From Ruminococcus flavefaciens (GTDB lineage: Bacteria; Bacillota; Clostridia; Oscillospirales; Ruminococcaceae): a stretch of DNA of 64,000 nt. The first letter of the stretch is position 1; each line of letters opens with the position of its first letter. The stretch lies in assembly GCA_023663905.1 (NCBI GenBank), contig JAMPGO010000004.1:1-64000 (forward strand), in the 5' to 3' direction. Below the pieces are notes generated by a model that was given only the letters and a program-made list of their open reading frames with translations, did not search any database and was not told where the DNA came from. This document shows, piece after piece, positions 7,450 through 14,467 of the stretch. Both the position numbers and the translations under genes were made by a program.

Positions 7450-7626
7450 AGACTCCTTTCCGATAGGCATCCATTCCATTTCAATGAATACACAGCCTAG
7501 CATGTGATACAGGTATAGCCGACAAGACGGCTCCCAACCAGCCTAATCATAATTCTTCATTGGATGGACTAATTGACTATATAGCAGGTATCAGCCGATG
7601 AAAATCGGCTTCCCGAGGAGTGATAC
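7450..7626 (-). ncRNA. Candidate IS110 bridge RNA region
   Basis: IS110-group elements encode a bridge RNA in the noncoding end upstream of the transposase. Here that 180-nt stretch is clearly structured when read on the minus strand: a two-tier hairpin at 7626-7588 (outer GTATC/GATAC, inner AGCCGAT with loop GAAA on the plus strand), then a GC-rich AGCCG-6 nt-CGGCT hairpin near 7525-7540, and a long-range pairing of CATCC-AATGAA with a TTCATT/GGATG segment close to the transposase start. Size and place match known bridge RNAs of about 180 nt. Target- and donor-binding loops were not assigned. Confidence 0.5.
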
Positions 7627-7726
7627 ATTTTTTGTCCTATCCTCTTTATTTTACCTTATTTTCGTCTGGTTGTCTATTGCTGAGCCGTCTTTGGACTATA
7701 TCATTATTATACTAGGAGTGATTCTG

Positions 7727-10255
7727 TTGAAAAAAGTAAAATTTGACGTGACGGGAATGACTTGTTCCGCTTGTCAGGCTCACGTTGAAAAGGCTGTCCG
7801 AGGTGTTGTGGGAGTTTCAATGGTCAACGTAAATCTTCTCCAGAACTCGATGCAGGTTGAGTTTGACGAAAGTGCAACAGGTTCGGCACAGATTATTTCA
7901 GCGGTTGAGCGTGCAGGCTATGGAGCTTCCGAAAAGGGCGCAAAATCGGAAAAAACGGCTGATTCAGGTTCGGAGCAGATTAAAAAGATGAAGCACAGGC
8001 TGATTGCCTCCGTTTGCTTCCTGATACCGCTGTTCTATATCTGTATGGGACATATGTTCAACGCTCCTGTTCCTGCGATTTTCAGCGGTCATCAGAATAT
8101 GATGATTTTCGCCCTCACCCAGCTGTTGCTTACCTTCCCGATTATCGCCCTGAATTTCCACTTTTTCCGCAACGGCTTCAAAAATCTGCTTCACTGTTCG
8201 CCGAATATGGACAGTCTTATTGCGCTTGGAGCTTCGGCGGCATTCATATACAGCCTTTACGGTACGTATATGATGGCTTACTATATGGGCAGAAACGAGC
8301 TTGCGACGGCTCATAATTATATGATGAACCTATATTACGAGTCGTGCGGAACGATTTTAACGCTTATTACGGTCGGCAAGTATCTTGAAGCCAAAAGCAA
8401 GCGTAAAACTTCCGACGCTGTTAGCAAGCTGGTGAATCTCGCACCGAAAATGGCGGTTGTTATCCGTGACGGCAGGGAAATGGAAATACCTGTATCTGAA
8501 ATAGTGGTTGGCGATATTTTTCTGCTGAAGGCAGGAGCTTCTGTGCCGTGCGATGCGACTGTAATCGAGGGAAACTGTTCCGTAGACCAGTCGGCACTTA
8601 CAGGCGAGAGCTTACCTGTTGAGAAAAATATCGGCGATACGCTTATGAGTGCGAGCGTTTCCACAGGCGGATTTGTAAAATGCCGATGTGACAGGGCTGA
8701 AAAGGATTCAACATTATCGCAGATTATTGCCCTTGTGGAAGAAGCCTCCGCCACAAAAGCACCGATAGCAAGGCTTGCGGACAAAATCAGCGGAATATTC
8801 GTTCCCGTAGTTATAGCAATCGCAGTTGTATCGACTGTAATCTGGCTTCTCGTGACGAACGATTTCGCCGCCGCACTTAAAGCAGGAATATCCGTCCTTG
8901 TAATTTCCTGTCCCTGCTCTTTGGGACTTGCAACGCCGACGGCTATTATGGTCGGAACAGGAAAGGGCGCATCCAACGGCATTCTGATTAAATCCGCCGA
9001 AAGTCTCGAAACGGCTCATCACATAAGTGCGGTTGTACTTGACAAAACGGGAACTTGTACCGAAGGCAAGCCGTCCGTGCGTGAAATATCGGTGCTGAAC
9101 GGCATTGACGAGCGTGAATTTCTTAAGCTTGTCGGTTCGGTTGAAGTCAATTCCTCGCACCCTTTGGCTAAATCAATTATCGAATACTGTTCAGCTCAAA
9201 AAATCGCCCTGAATCCATGTACCGATTACACAGAGACGGAGGGCGGTGGACTGTCGGGAACGGTAAACGGCAGTAGTATAATAATCGGCAACCGTCGCCT
9301 TATGGAGCAGAATAAGATTAACATTTCCGCAATTGTTTCAAAGGCGGAGGAATCGGCAGAAAGCGGTGCGATTCCGCTGTATACGGCAATCGACGGAAGA
9401 TGTGCGGGTATTATTTCAGTTGCCGACCCTGTCAAGAAAACGTCAAAAGAAGCTGTGGATTCCTTGAAATCAATGGGCATAAAGACGATTATGCTTACAG
9501 GCGACAATGCAAGGACTGCCGAGACAATCCGCCGTGAGCTTGGAATTGACAAGGTTTATGCGGAATTGCTTCCGCAGAATAAAACATCCAAAATTCAGGA
9601 ATTGCAGGAAAAAGGCGAGCGTGTTGCAATGATTGGCGACGGAATAAATGACGCTCCTGCGCTTGCCGTTGCCGATGTCGGAATCGCAGTCGGGGCAGGG
9701 CAGGACATCGCAATTGAATCGGCGGACATTGTGCTTATGAAAAACGACCTGCGTGACGCAGTTGAGGCAATCCGCCTGAGCAAGGCGACAATCCGCAATA
9801 TAAAGCAGAATCTCTTCTGGGCATTATTCTACAACGCACTTGGAATCCCACTTGCCGCAGGACTTTTCTACCCGATTTTCCACTGGCAACTCAACCCGAT
9901 GTTCGGTGCGGCAGCGATGAGCCTGAGTTCCGTGTGCGTGGTTACGAATGCCCTGAGACTGAATTTTTTCAAAACCATAAAAAATACTGCGGAGATTCCT
10001 GCTGAACCGCATACCGCAGTTGAAATTCATCGGGAGGAGGTGAATGTGATGAAAAAGACAATGAAAATTGAAGGTATGATGTGCAGTCACTGTACAGGAA
10101 TGGTTACTAAGGTGCTGAACGCTATTGACGGTGTTTCCGCTGAGGTTTCGCTTGACGACAAGTGCGCCTACATCGAGCTTTCAAAGGATGTTGCAGACGA
10201 AGTTCTGACGAAGGCTGTAACCGACGCAGGTTATGATGTAATCGGTCTGGAATAA
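7727..10255 (+). CDS. copA: Copper-exporting P1B-type ATPase CopA with C-terminal CopZ-like domain
   Basis: Exports Cu(I) across the cytoplasmic membrane. The start is set at TTG 7727 (AGGAG 8 nt upstream; 842 residues); the frame is open further up, but that part derives from IS-flanking sequence. Order: N-terminal HMA domain with Cys13-x-x-Cys16, membrane helices from about 85, actuator TGES, Cys395-Pro-Cys397 metal site, phosphorylated Asp439 in DKTGT, the HP motif SSHPLAK, GDGIND from 637, two last helices, and then an extra HMA domain with Cys786-x-x-Cys789. The extra domain has its own ribosome site. Regulation by the upstream CsoR is likely in origin, but no operator is seen directly in front of this gene. 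Confidence 0.95.
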   Translation: MKKVKFDVTGMTCSACQAHVEKAVRGVVGVSMVNVNLLQNSMQVEFDESATGSAQIISAVERAGYGASEKGAKSEKTADSGSEQIKKMKHRLIASVCFLIPLFYICMGHMFNAPVPAIFSGHQNMMIFALTQLLLTFPIIALNFHFFRNGFKNLLHCSPNMDSLIALGASAAFIYSLYGTYMMAYYMGRNELATAHNYMMNLYYESCGTILTLITVGKYLEAKSKRKTSDAVSKLVNLAPKMAVVIRDGREMEIPVSEIVVGDIFLLKAGASVPCDATVIEGNCSVDQSALTGESLPVEKNIGDTLMSASVSTGGFVKCRCDRAEKDSTLSQIIALVEEASATKAPIARLADKISGIFVPVVIAIAVVSTVIWLLVTNDFAAALKAGISVLVISCPCSLGLATPTAIMVGTGKGASNGILIKSAESLETAHHISAVVLDKTGTCTEGKPSVREISVLNGIDEREFLKLVGSVEVNSSHPLAKSIIEYCSAQKIALNPCTDYTETEGGGLSGTVNGSSIIIGNRRLMEQNKINISAIVSKAEESAESGAIPLYTAIDGRCAGIISVADPVKKTSKEAVDSLKSMGIKTIMLTGDNARTAETIRRELGIDKVYAELLPQNKTSKIQELQEKGERVAMIGDGINDAPALAVADVGIAVGAGQDIAIESADIVLMKNDLRDAVEAIRLSKATIRNIKQNLFWALFYNALGIPLAAGLFYPIFHWQLNPMFGAAAMSLSSVCVVTNALRLNFFKTIKNTAEIPAEPHTAVEIHREEVNVMKKTMKIEGMMCSHCTGMVTKVLNAIDGVSAEVSLDDKCAYIELSKDVADEVLTKAVTDAGYDVIGLE
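10049..10255 (+). CDS. Possible independently translated CopZ-like copper chaperone (internal start within copA)
   Basis: Inside copA and in the same frame, GGAGGAGG (10033-10040) precedes an ATG at 10049 by 8 nt (a GTG lies directly before it). This is as good as any gene start in the window. Translation from here gives a 68-residue HMA protein starting MKKTMKIEG with a Cys-x-x-Cys metal site, the size of a normal CopZ. Either one gene yields both a fused and a free chaperone, or copA and copZ fused recently by loss of a stop and the old start is a relic. The sequence cannot tell which. Confidence 0.5.
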   Translation: MKKTMKIEGMMCSHCTGMVTKVLNAIDGVSAEVSLDDKCAYIELSKDVADEVLTKAVTDAGYDVIGLE

Positions 10256-10261
10256 GCAAAA

Positions 10262-10297
10262 AATCCCTCGTGAAAAGCGAGGGGTTTGACTTTTTTT
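10262..10297 (+). terminator. Terminator of copA
   Basis: A 9-bp stem (10262-10270 with 10278-10286, one G-T pair), 7-nt loop, then GACTTTTTTT. The 3' flank also forms the -35 box of the next promoter. Confidence 0.75.
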
Positions 10298-10314
10298 GCA
10301 GGAAGTGGTATAAT
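10286..10314 (+). promoter_or_regulatory. Promoter of the TrmH-family methyltransferase gene
   Basis: TTGACT (10286-10291), 17-nt spacer, TATAAT (10309-10314), 25 bp before the ATG. The -35 box overlaps the copA terminator stem. Confidence 0.8.
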
Positions 10315-10339
10315 TATAAAAAACGCAGGGAGGATTTTT

Positions 10340-11152
10340 ATGCCTGTTATTGAAATAAAAGATTTAACCATTCCCGAGCTTATGCCGTATGTTGCAAGCA
10401 ATGAAATTCAGCTGAAGCGGTATTTTGAGCCTGATTTGGGAATATTTATTGCCGAAAGCCCGAAAGTGATACGGCTTGCGCTTGAAGCTGACTACGAGCC
10501 GATTTCGCTTCTTATTGAGCGGAAATATATCAGCGGACAAGCGAGCGATATAGTTGAGAAGTGCGGAAATATCCCGATATATACCGCCGACAGCAGTCTG
10601 CTCACACAGCTTACGGGATTCAGGCTTACGCAGGGTGTGCTTTGTGCGATGAGACGTAAAGAACTGCCCTCTGCCGATGAAATCTGCCGAAATGCGACAA
10701 GAATTGCGGTGCTGGAGGATGTAATGAATCAGACGAACATCGGTGCGATTATCCGTTCGGCGGTGGCGCTGGATTTCGATGCGGTTCTGCTGACTTCCGC
10801 AAGCAGTGACCCATTGTACAGACGTTCTGTCCGAGTGAGTATGGGCAATGTTTTCAAGATTCCGTGGAGCTATATAAACGGCGATTCACCCGATTATGTC
10901 GATTATCTCAGAAATATGGGCTTCACAACAGTGGCAATGGCTCTGCACAGCAATACTGTTGATATTGATAACCCTGTACTTAAAAATCAGCCGAAAATAG
11001 CCGTTATTCTCGGAACAGAGGGCGACGGTCTTAAGGAATCAACCATAGAATCGTGCGATTTTACTGCAAAAATCCCGATGGCGAACGGTGTTGACTCTCT
11101 TAATGTTGCGGCGGCGAGTGCGGTCACATTCTGGGAACTGAGAAAAAAATAA
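10340..11152 (+). CDS. SpoU/TrmH-family RNA 2'-O-methyltransferase
   Basis: Transfers methyl from SAM to a ribose 2'-OH of rRNA or tRNA; the exact target is not visible. 270 residues from ATG 10340, chosen for its GGGAGGA site; the frame is open upstream across the promoter. The N-terminal substrate-binding domain (1-105) is followed by a SPOUT knot with motif 1 NQTNIGAIIRSA (catalytic Asn and Arg), motif 2 ILGTEGDGL and motif 3 IPMANGVDSLNVAAA. It is single-gene: its own promoter in front and a terminator behind. It is distinct from the rlmB-like gene at 42367. Confidence 0.92.
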   Translation: MPVIEIKDLTIPELMPYVASNEIQLKRYFEPDLGIFIAESPKVIRLALEADYEPISLLIERKYISGQASDIVEKCGNIPIYTADSSLLTQLTGFRLTQGVLCAMRRKELPSADEICRNATRIAVLEDVMNQTNIGAIIRSAVALDFDAVLLTSASSDPLYRRSVRVSMGNVFKIPWSYINGDSPDYVDYLRNMGFTTVAMALHSNTVDIDNPVLKNQPKIAVILGTEGDGLKESTIESCDFTAKIPMANGVDSLNVAAASAVTFWELRKK

Positions 11153-11155
11153 CAG

Positions 11156-11186
11156 TCTGCCTGATTCAGTCAGGCGGATTTTTTTT
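11156..11186 (+). terminator. Terminator after the TrmH-family gene
   Basis: A 9-bp stem (11156-11164 with 11170-11178, one T-G pair), 5-nt loop, then eight T. Confidence 0.88.
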
Positions 11187-11192
11187 GCTTTA

Positions 11193-11246
11193 TAGTCAAC
11201 TTTATTTCAAAAAACAGTTGACAAATCAATTTAATTGTGATATAAT
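11193..11246 (+). promoter_or_regulatory. bioY-bioB promoter with BirA-operator-like inverted repeat
   Basis: Promoter: TTGACA (11218-11223), 17-nt spacer, TATAAT (11241-11246). An inverted repeat TAGTCAAC (11193-11200) and GTTGACAA (11217-11224), 16 nt apart, overlaps the -35 box. The half-sites and spacing resemble the BirA operators of biotin genes in Firmicutes, so biotinyl-AMP-loaded BirA would repress. The operator call rests on form and on the two biotin genes behind it. Confidence 0.75.
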
Positions 11247-11267
11247 ATTTTACAAAGAGGTGACAAT

Positions 11268-11813
11268 ATGAAAACAAAAGATTTAATTTTAATTGCGATG
11301 TTCTCGGCGCTCTCAGCCGTAGGAGCTTTTATAAAAATCCCTATGCCGTTCTGCCCAATAACACTGCAAATCCTGTTCACAACTCTCTCGGGCGTACTTC
11401 TCGGAGGTCGCAACGGAGCAATCAGCGTGGGAATATACGTTCTGCTCGGACTTATGGGTGTTCCTGTATTCACAGGCGGAGGCGGTATATCGTATCTCCT
11501 GCACCCGACTTTCGGCTTCCTCATCGGATTTATCATCGGTGCGTATGTTACGGGCAGGATATGTCATTCAGGCGAGCCGACGATGAAAAGGCTTTTTCTT
11601 GGAAGTCTGGCAGGATGTATACCGATTTTTCTGATAGGAACACTATACGATATTGCGATTACGTTCCTCTATCTCAAATCGGACGCAGCAGTATTCACAG
11701 TGGCATTCCAGTGCCTGCTTCCGCTGACGTGGGACGTATTTCTGTGCGTACTTACGGCATTTCTCGGCAAAAGACTCATCCCGATATTAAAGAAAGAAGG
11801 TCAATTAGCGTGA
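11268..11813 (+). CDS. bioY: Biotin transporter BioY (ECF S component)
   Basis: Substrate-binding membrane subunit of an energy-coupling-factor transporter for biotin. 181 residues, almost wholly hydrophobic with about six helices. The BioY signature is clear: the N-terminal ALSAVGAFIKIP segment, P-I-T-L-Q in the first loop, and the G-V-P-V-F-T-G-G-G-G and H-P-T-F-G-F-L stretch around 65-90. The start has a GAGGTGA site. The energizing EcfA/T subunits are not in the window and are usually encoded elsewhere. The stop overlaps the bioB GTG start. Confidence 0.95.
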   Translation: MKTKDLILIAMFSALSAVGAFIKIPMPFCPITLQILFTTLSGVLLGGRNGAISVGIYVLLGLMGVPVFTGGGGISYLLHPTFGFLIGFIIGAYVTGRICHSGEPTMKRLFLGSLAGCIPIFLIGTLYDIAITFLYLKSDAAVFTVAFQCLLPLTWDVFLCVLTAFLGKRLIPILKKEGQLA

Positions 11814-12760
11814 ATATTACGACATTAGCTGATAAAATAATCAACGGTTTCCGTCTGGAGCGCAGTCAATACCCCGATTTTCTGATAACTGCCGACCTTG
11901 CGGAACTCTGCGAGGGTGCGGACAGAATCCGTTCTGCACTTTGCGGAAATTTCGTTGAGCTGTGCAGTATAATCAATGGCAGGAGCGGAAAATGCTCGGA
12001 GGACTGCAAATTCTGCGCACAGTCCGCTCATCACTGCACTTCAATTGAATCCTATGATTTTTTAGACGAGAGTAAAATAATTGACGAGTGTCGATATAAC
12101 GAATCTAAAGGTGTTCACCGCTTTTCAATTGTTACAGCAGGGCGAACCCTTAGCGGAAGCGATTTCGGCAAGGCACTGTCAGCCTATCGGAATATGGGCG
12201 GAAAAATTGAGCTTTGCGCCTCACACGGACTTCTTACGGACGAGCAGTTAAGACAGCTCAAAGAAGCGGGAGTGAGCCGTTATCACTGCAATATCGAGAC
12301 TTCCGAGCGATTTTTTCCGCAGATATGCACAACGCATACCTATGCCGATAAAATTGCTTGTATCAGGAATGCCAAGAAAAACGGACTTGAAGTCTGTTCG
12401 GGCGGAATTATTGGTATGGGCGAAAACTGGAATGATAGGATTGATATGGCGCTTACTCTGTCCGAGCTGGAAATACGTTCAATCCCGATAAATTTACTTA
12501 TTCCTATAAAAAACACTCCGCTTGAAAATGCCCGAAAACTGTCTGACGATGATATTTTCAGGACTGTTGCAATATTCAGGTTCATCAATCCGACTGCGTA
12601 TATCAGGCTTGCAGGAGGAAGGAATATTCTTGAAAATTCGGGCGAAAAGCTTTTCAAATCGGGAGCTAATGCCACAATAACAGGCGATATGCTGACGACT
12701 TCGGGAAATAATATTGATTCCGATGTGCAGATGCTGACCCGAAACGGATTTGAGATATAA
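11810..12760 (+). CDS. bioB: Biotin synthase
   Basis: Radical-SAM enzyme inserting sulfur into dethiobiotin. 316 residues from a GTG that overlaps the bioY stop (GTGA); this start gives the usual BioB length, whereas the open frame reaches back into bioY. The radical-SAM cysteines are Cys62, Cys66 and Cys69 in CSEDCKFC. Later motifs typical of BioB include HRFSIVTAG, Y-H-C-N-I-E-T and GGIIGMGE, and the Arg of the C-terminal IRLAGGR. No bioA, bioD or bioF lies nearby, so with bioY the cell may import either biotin or a precursor; that is inference. Confidence 0.95.
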   Translation: MNITTLADKIINGFRLERSQYPDFLITADLAELCEGADRIRSALCGNFVELCSIINGRSGKCSEDCKFCAQSAHHCTSIESYDFLDESKIIDECRYNESKGVHRFSIVTAGRTLSGSDFGKALSAYRNMGGKIELCASHGLLTDEQLRQLKEAGVSRYHCNIETSERFFPQICTTHTYADKIACIRNAKKNGLEVCSGGIIGMGENWNDRIDMALTLSELEIRSIPINLLIPIKNTPLENARKLSDDDIFRTVAIFRFINPTAYIRLAGGRNILENSGEKLFKSGANATITGDMLTTSGNNIDSDVQMLTRNGFEI

Positions 12761-12761
12761 A

Positions 12762-12792
12762 AAAAGACCGACGTGAAAACGTCGGCTTTTTT
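12762..12792. terminator. Bidirectional terminator between bioB and nadE
   Basis: Stem CCGACGT (12768-12774) with ACGTCGG (12779-12785) and a 4-nt loop, flanked by A and T runs, placed between two convergent stop codons. Confidence 0.85.
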
Positions 12793-12794
12793 GC

Positions 12795-13550
12795 TTATAT
12801 AGTCGGAATCTCGGACTTGAACTGTGGCATAAGCTGGAGCTTGTGCAGGTTATTTCTGTGCATTCTGTCGATTTTCTCCTTCAGCTCGGGATTATCGGCA
12901 AGGTCGGTAATACCACGGATATAGCGGTCAAGCTCGGCATAAGTGAATCCGAGATTTTCCTCGTCGGTTTTTCCGCAAAGACCGTCAATCGGGACTTTGT
13001 GTACAAGCTGATACGGCAGACCGATATAGTCGCCGATTTTCAGGACTTCCGTAACCGTAAGAGTTGACAGCGGAGAGAAATCGCCTGCTGAATCGCCGAA
13101 TTTTGTGGAATATCCCACCCAGTCCTCAGAGAGATTGCAGGTATTCACAACTCTGCCGTTGAGACAGGCGGCGACAGCATAAACCGTAGTCATACGGATT
13201 CTTGCAGGAGTATTTATAACCGCCTGATTTGTAAGTGCAATGTGCTTTTCAAGCTCATTGGTAAAAGAATTTACAGTTTCGCCGATATTAATCGTGTAAT
13301 TCTCAATGCCGAGAGTATTCACGAGAAGCTGACTGCAATCGATGTCCGCCTGTTCACCCTTGGGCATAAGAACGCCGACAACTCTGTCCTTGCCGAGAGC
13401 CTTGACGCATATTGCCGCCGCAACGGAACTGTCTTTTCCGCCTGAAATGCCGAGAACAGCCTTGGTATCAGGTGAAGCCGTCTGCTCAAAGTAATCTCTT
13501 ACCCATTTTATCAGGTCGGCTGTAATTTTCTCCGTATCGAACTTATACAT
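12795..13550 (-). CDS. nadE: NAD synthetase (ammonia-dependent type)
   Basis: Converts nicotinate adenine dinucleotide to NAD with ATP and ammonia. 251 residues, without the glutaminase domain of the long form. The ATP-pyrophosphatase P-loop SGGKDSS is at 36-42; the segments with Asn-Leu-Ser-Glu-Asp-Trp-Val-Gly and K-x-G-D-x-x-x-D-F-S-P match the substrate-binding region. It is last in a minus-strand run greA-lysS-(13556)-nadE with a 5-nt gap to the gene upstream, and ends at a shared terminator. Confidence 0.93.
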   Translation of the reverse strand: MYKFDTEKITADLIKWVRDYFEQTASPDTKAVLGISGGKDSSVAAAICVKALGKDRVVGVLMPKGEQADIDCSQLLVNTLGIENYTINIGETVNSFTNELEKHIALTNQAVINTPARIRMTTVYAVAACLNGRVVNTCNLSEDWVGYSTKFGDSAGDFSPLSTLTVTEVLKIGDYIGLPYQLVHKVPIDGLCGKTDEENLGFTYAELDRYIRGITDLADNPELKEKIDRMHRNNLHKLQLMPQFKSEIPTI

Positions 13551-13555
13551 ACATA

Positions 13556-14464
13556 TTACTCCGTTTCTGTTAAATCTTTGATTATCGAATCAAATACGGC
13601 AAAATCCTTGTCGTATGTCTCCTGCATTTCATCGAGGTCGGAATACAGAAGCTTTTTCGGTGTGCGTATTGATATAAACCAGTCGTCGGAAATCTGACTT
13701 TTCTGTAGTCCGATTTTCTCGGCAAAGTCAGTTTCACTGAGCATAAATTTATCTTTGCTGATATATTGGTTATCGGGATATATTTCCGACAAATCGACGA
13801 GCGAATCATCAAAAAGAACGTTTTTAGTCAGCTTGTTGCCGATGAGTATAACACCGTGAGCCGAGTTAAGCTCCGTTGTAAGATTGGTATCCACACCGTT
13901 TGCGTAGTCTTTTGTTTCAATTCCTGTGTATGGAATATAGTAGACCGAAACAAGCGTTTCGCCGTTGCCGTTATAGTCATCCGCAAAGGAAGCGACATAC
14001 TCGTCAAGGCTTGATTCCTCGCTTATCGCATAGCTTTCGCCGATTACAAGCACAATAACGTCGGGTCGGGGTCTGTTAATAAGATTAACTGTAAGGACGG
14101 TCGCCATTATTACGAAAACCAAAGCTATACCCATCCACCACTTGTTTGAGTAGAAGAAATCGCCGATTTTCTGGAAGAAATTCCGCCTGATTTCCTCTTC
14201 CTGTTCCTCGTGGATAGTCTCGCTCTCCTCAATTACGCCCTGCTTGAGCCTGATAAGCTCAAGACGTTCAGCTTCAAGACGTCTGTCGTGTTCTTCCTGT
14301 TCCCTGCGCTGATTTTCAGCCTCAATGCGTTCAGCTTCAGCCTGCCTCAGACGTTCTTCCTCGGCAGACTTTTCACGCTGTTCTCTTGAAACTTCAAAGA
14401 TATTCTTGGTGATGTGAAGCTTGTCGTCGTCGGTATTTTCCTGCCTTTTATCCTTATCGCTCAA
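13556..14464 (-). CDS. Coiled-coil, single-span membrane protein of unknown function
   Basis: 302 residues. Residues about 28-95 are a highly charged helix rich in Glu, Arg, Gln and Ala (likely coiled coil). One membrane segment follows at about 110-130 (WWMGIALVFVIMATVLTV), then a soluble domain of about 170 residues, which the N-in orientation would place outside. No signal peptide. The C-terminal domain has strands and acidic loops but no motif I know. It sits 3 nt after lysS and 5 nt before nadE, so it is cotranscribed with them. The link may be only positional. Function not assigned. Confidence 0.75.
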   Translation of the reverse strand: MSDKDKRQENTDDDKLHITKNIFEVSREQREKSAEEERLRQAEAERIEAENQRREQEEHDRRLEAERLELIRLKQGVIEESETIHEEQEEEIRRNFFQKIGDFFYSNKWWMGIALVFVIMATVLTVNLINRPRPDVIVLVIGESYAISEESSLDEYVASFADDYNGNGETLVSVYYIPYTGIETKDYANGVDTNLTTELNSAHGVILIGNKLTKNVLFDDSLVDLSEIYPDNQYISKDKFMLSETDFAEKIGLQKSQISDDWFISIRTPKKLLYSDLDEMQETYDKDFAVFDSIIKDLTETE

Positions 14465-14467
14465 CGC

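Larger units (their letters stand above)
6159..7626 (-). mobile_element. Degenerate IS110-family element
   Basis: Contains a frameshifted IS110-type transposase gene plus a structured noncoding 5' end (see the pseudogene and ncRNA entries). The ends were not resolved: IS110 elements lack terminal inverted repeats and make no or few target duplications, and no second copy is present in the window for comparison. The element lies between csoR and copA; the true borders must fall in 6036-6158 and about 7627-7726. The 6036-6158 stretch has no ORF I can support. Confidence 0.85.

Noticed and set aside
7598-7726. N-terminal extension of CopA by 43 residues
   Set aside because: The hydrophobic extension lies in IS-flanking sequence without a ribosome site, while TTG 7727 has AGGAG at 8 nt and gives a normal CopA N-terminus.
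11561-11809. bioB start upstream inside bioY
   Set aside because: It would give about 83 extra residues encoded out of frame over bioY; GTG 11810 fits the BioB length and overlaps the bioY stop.
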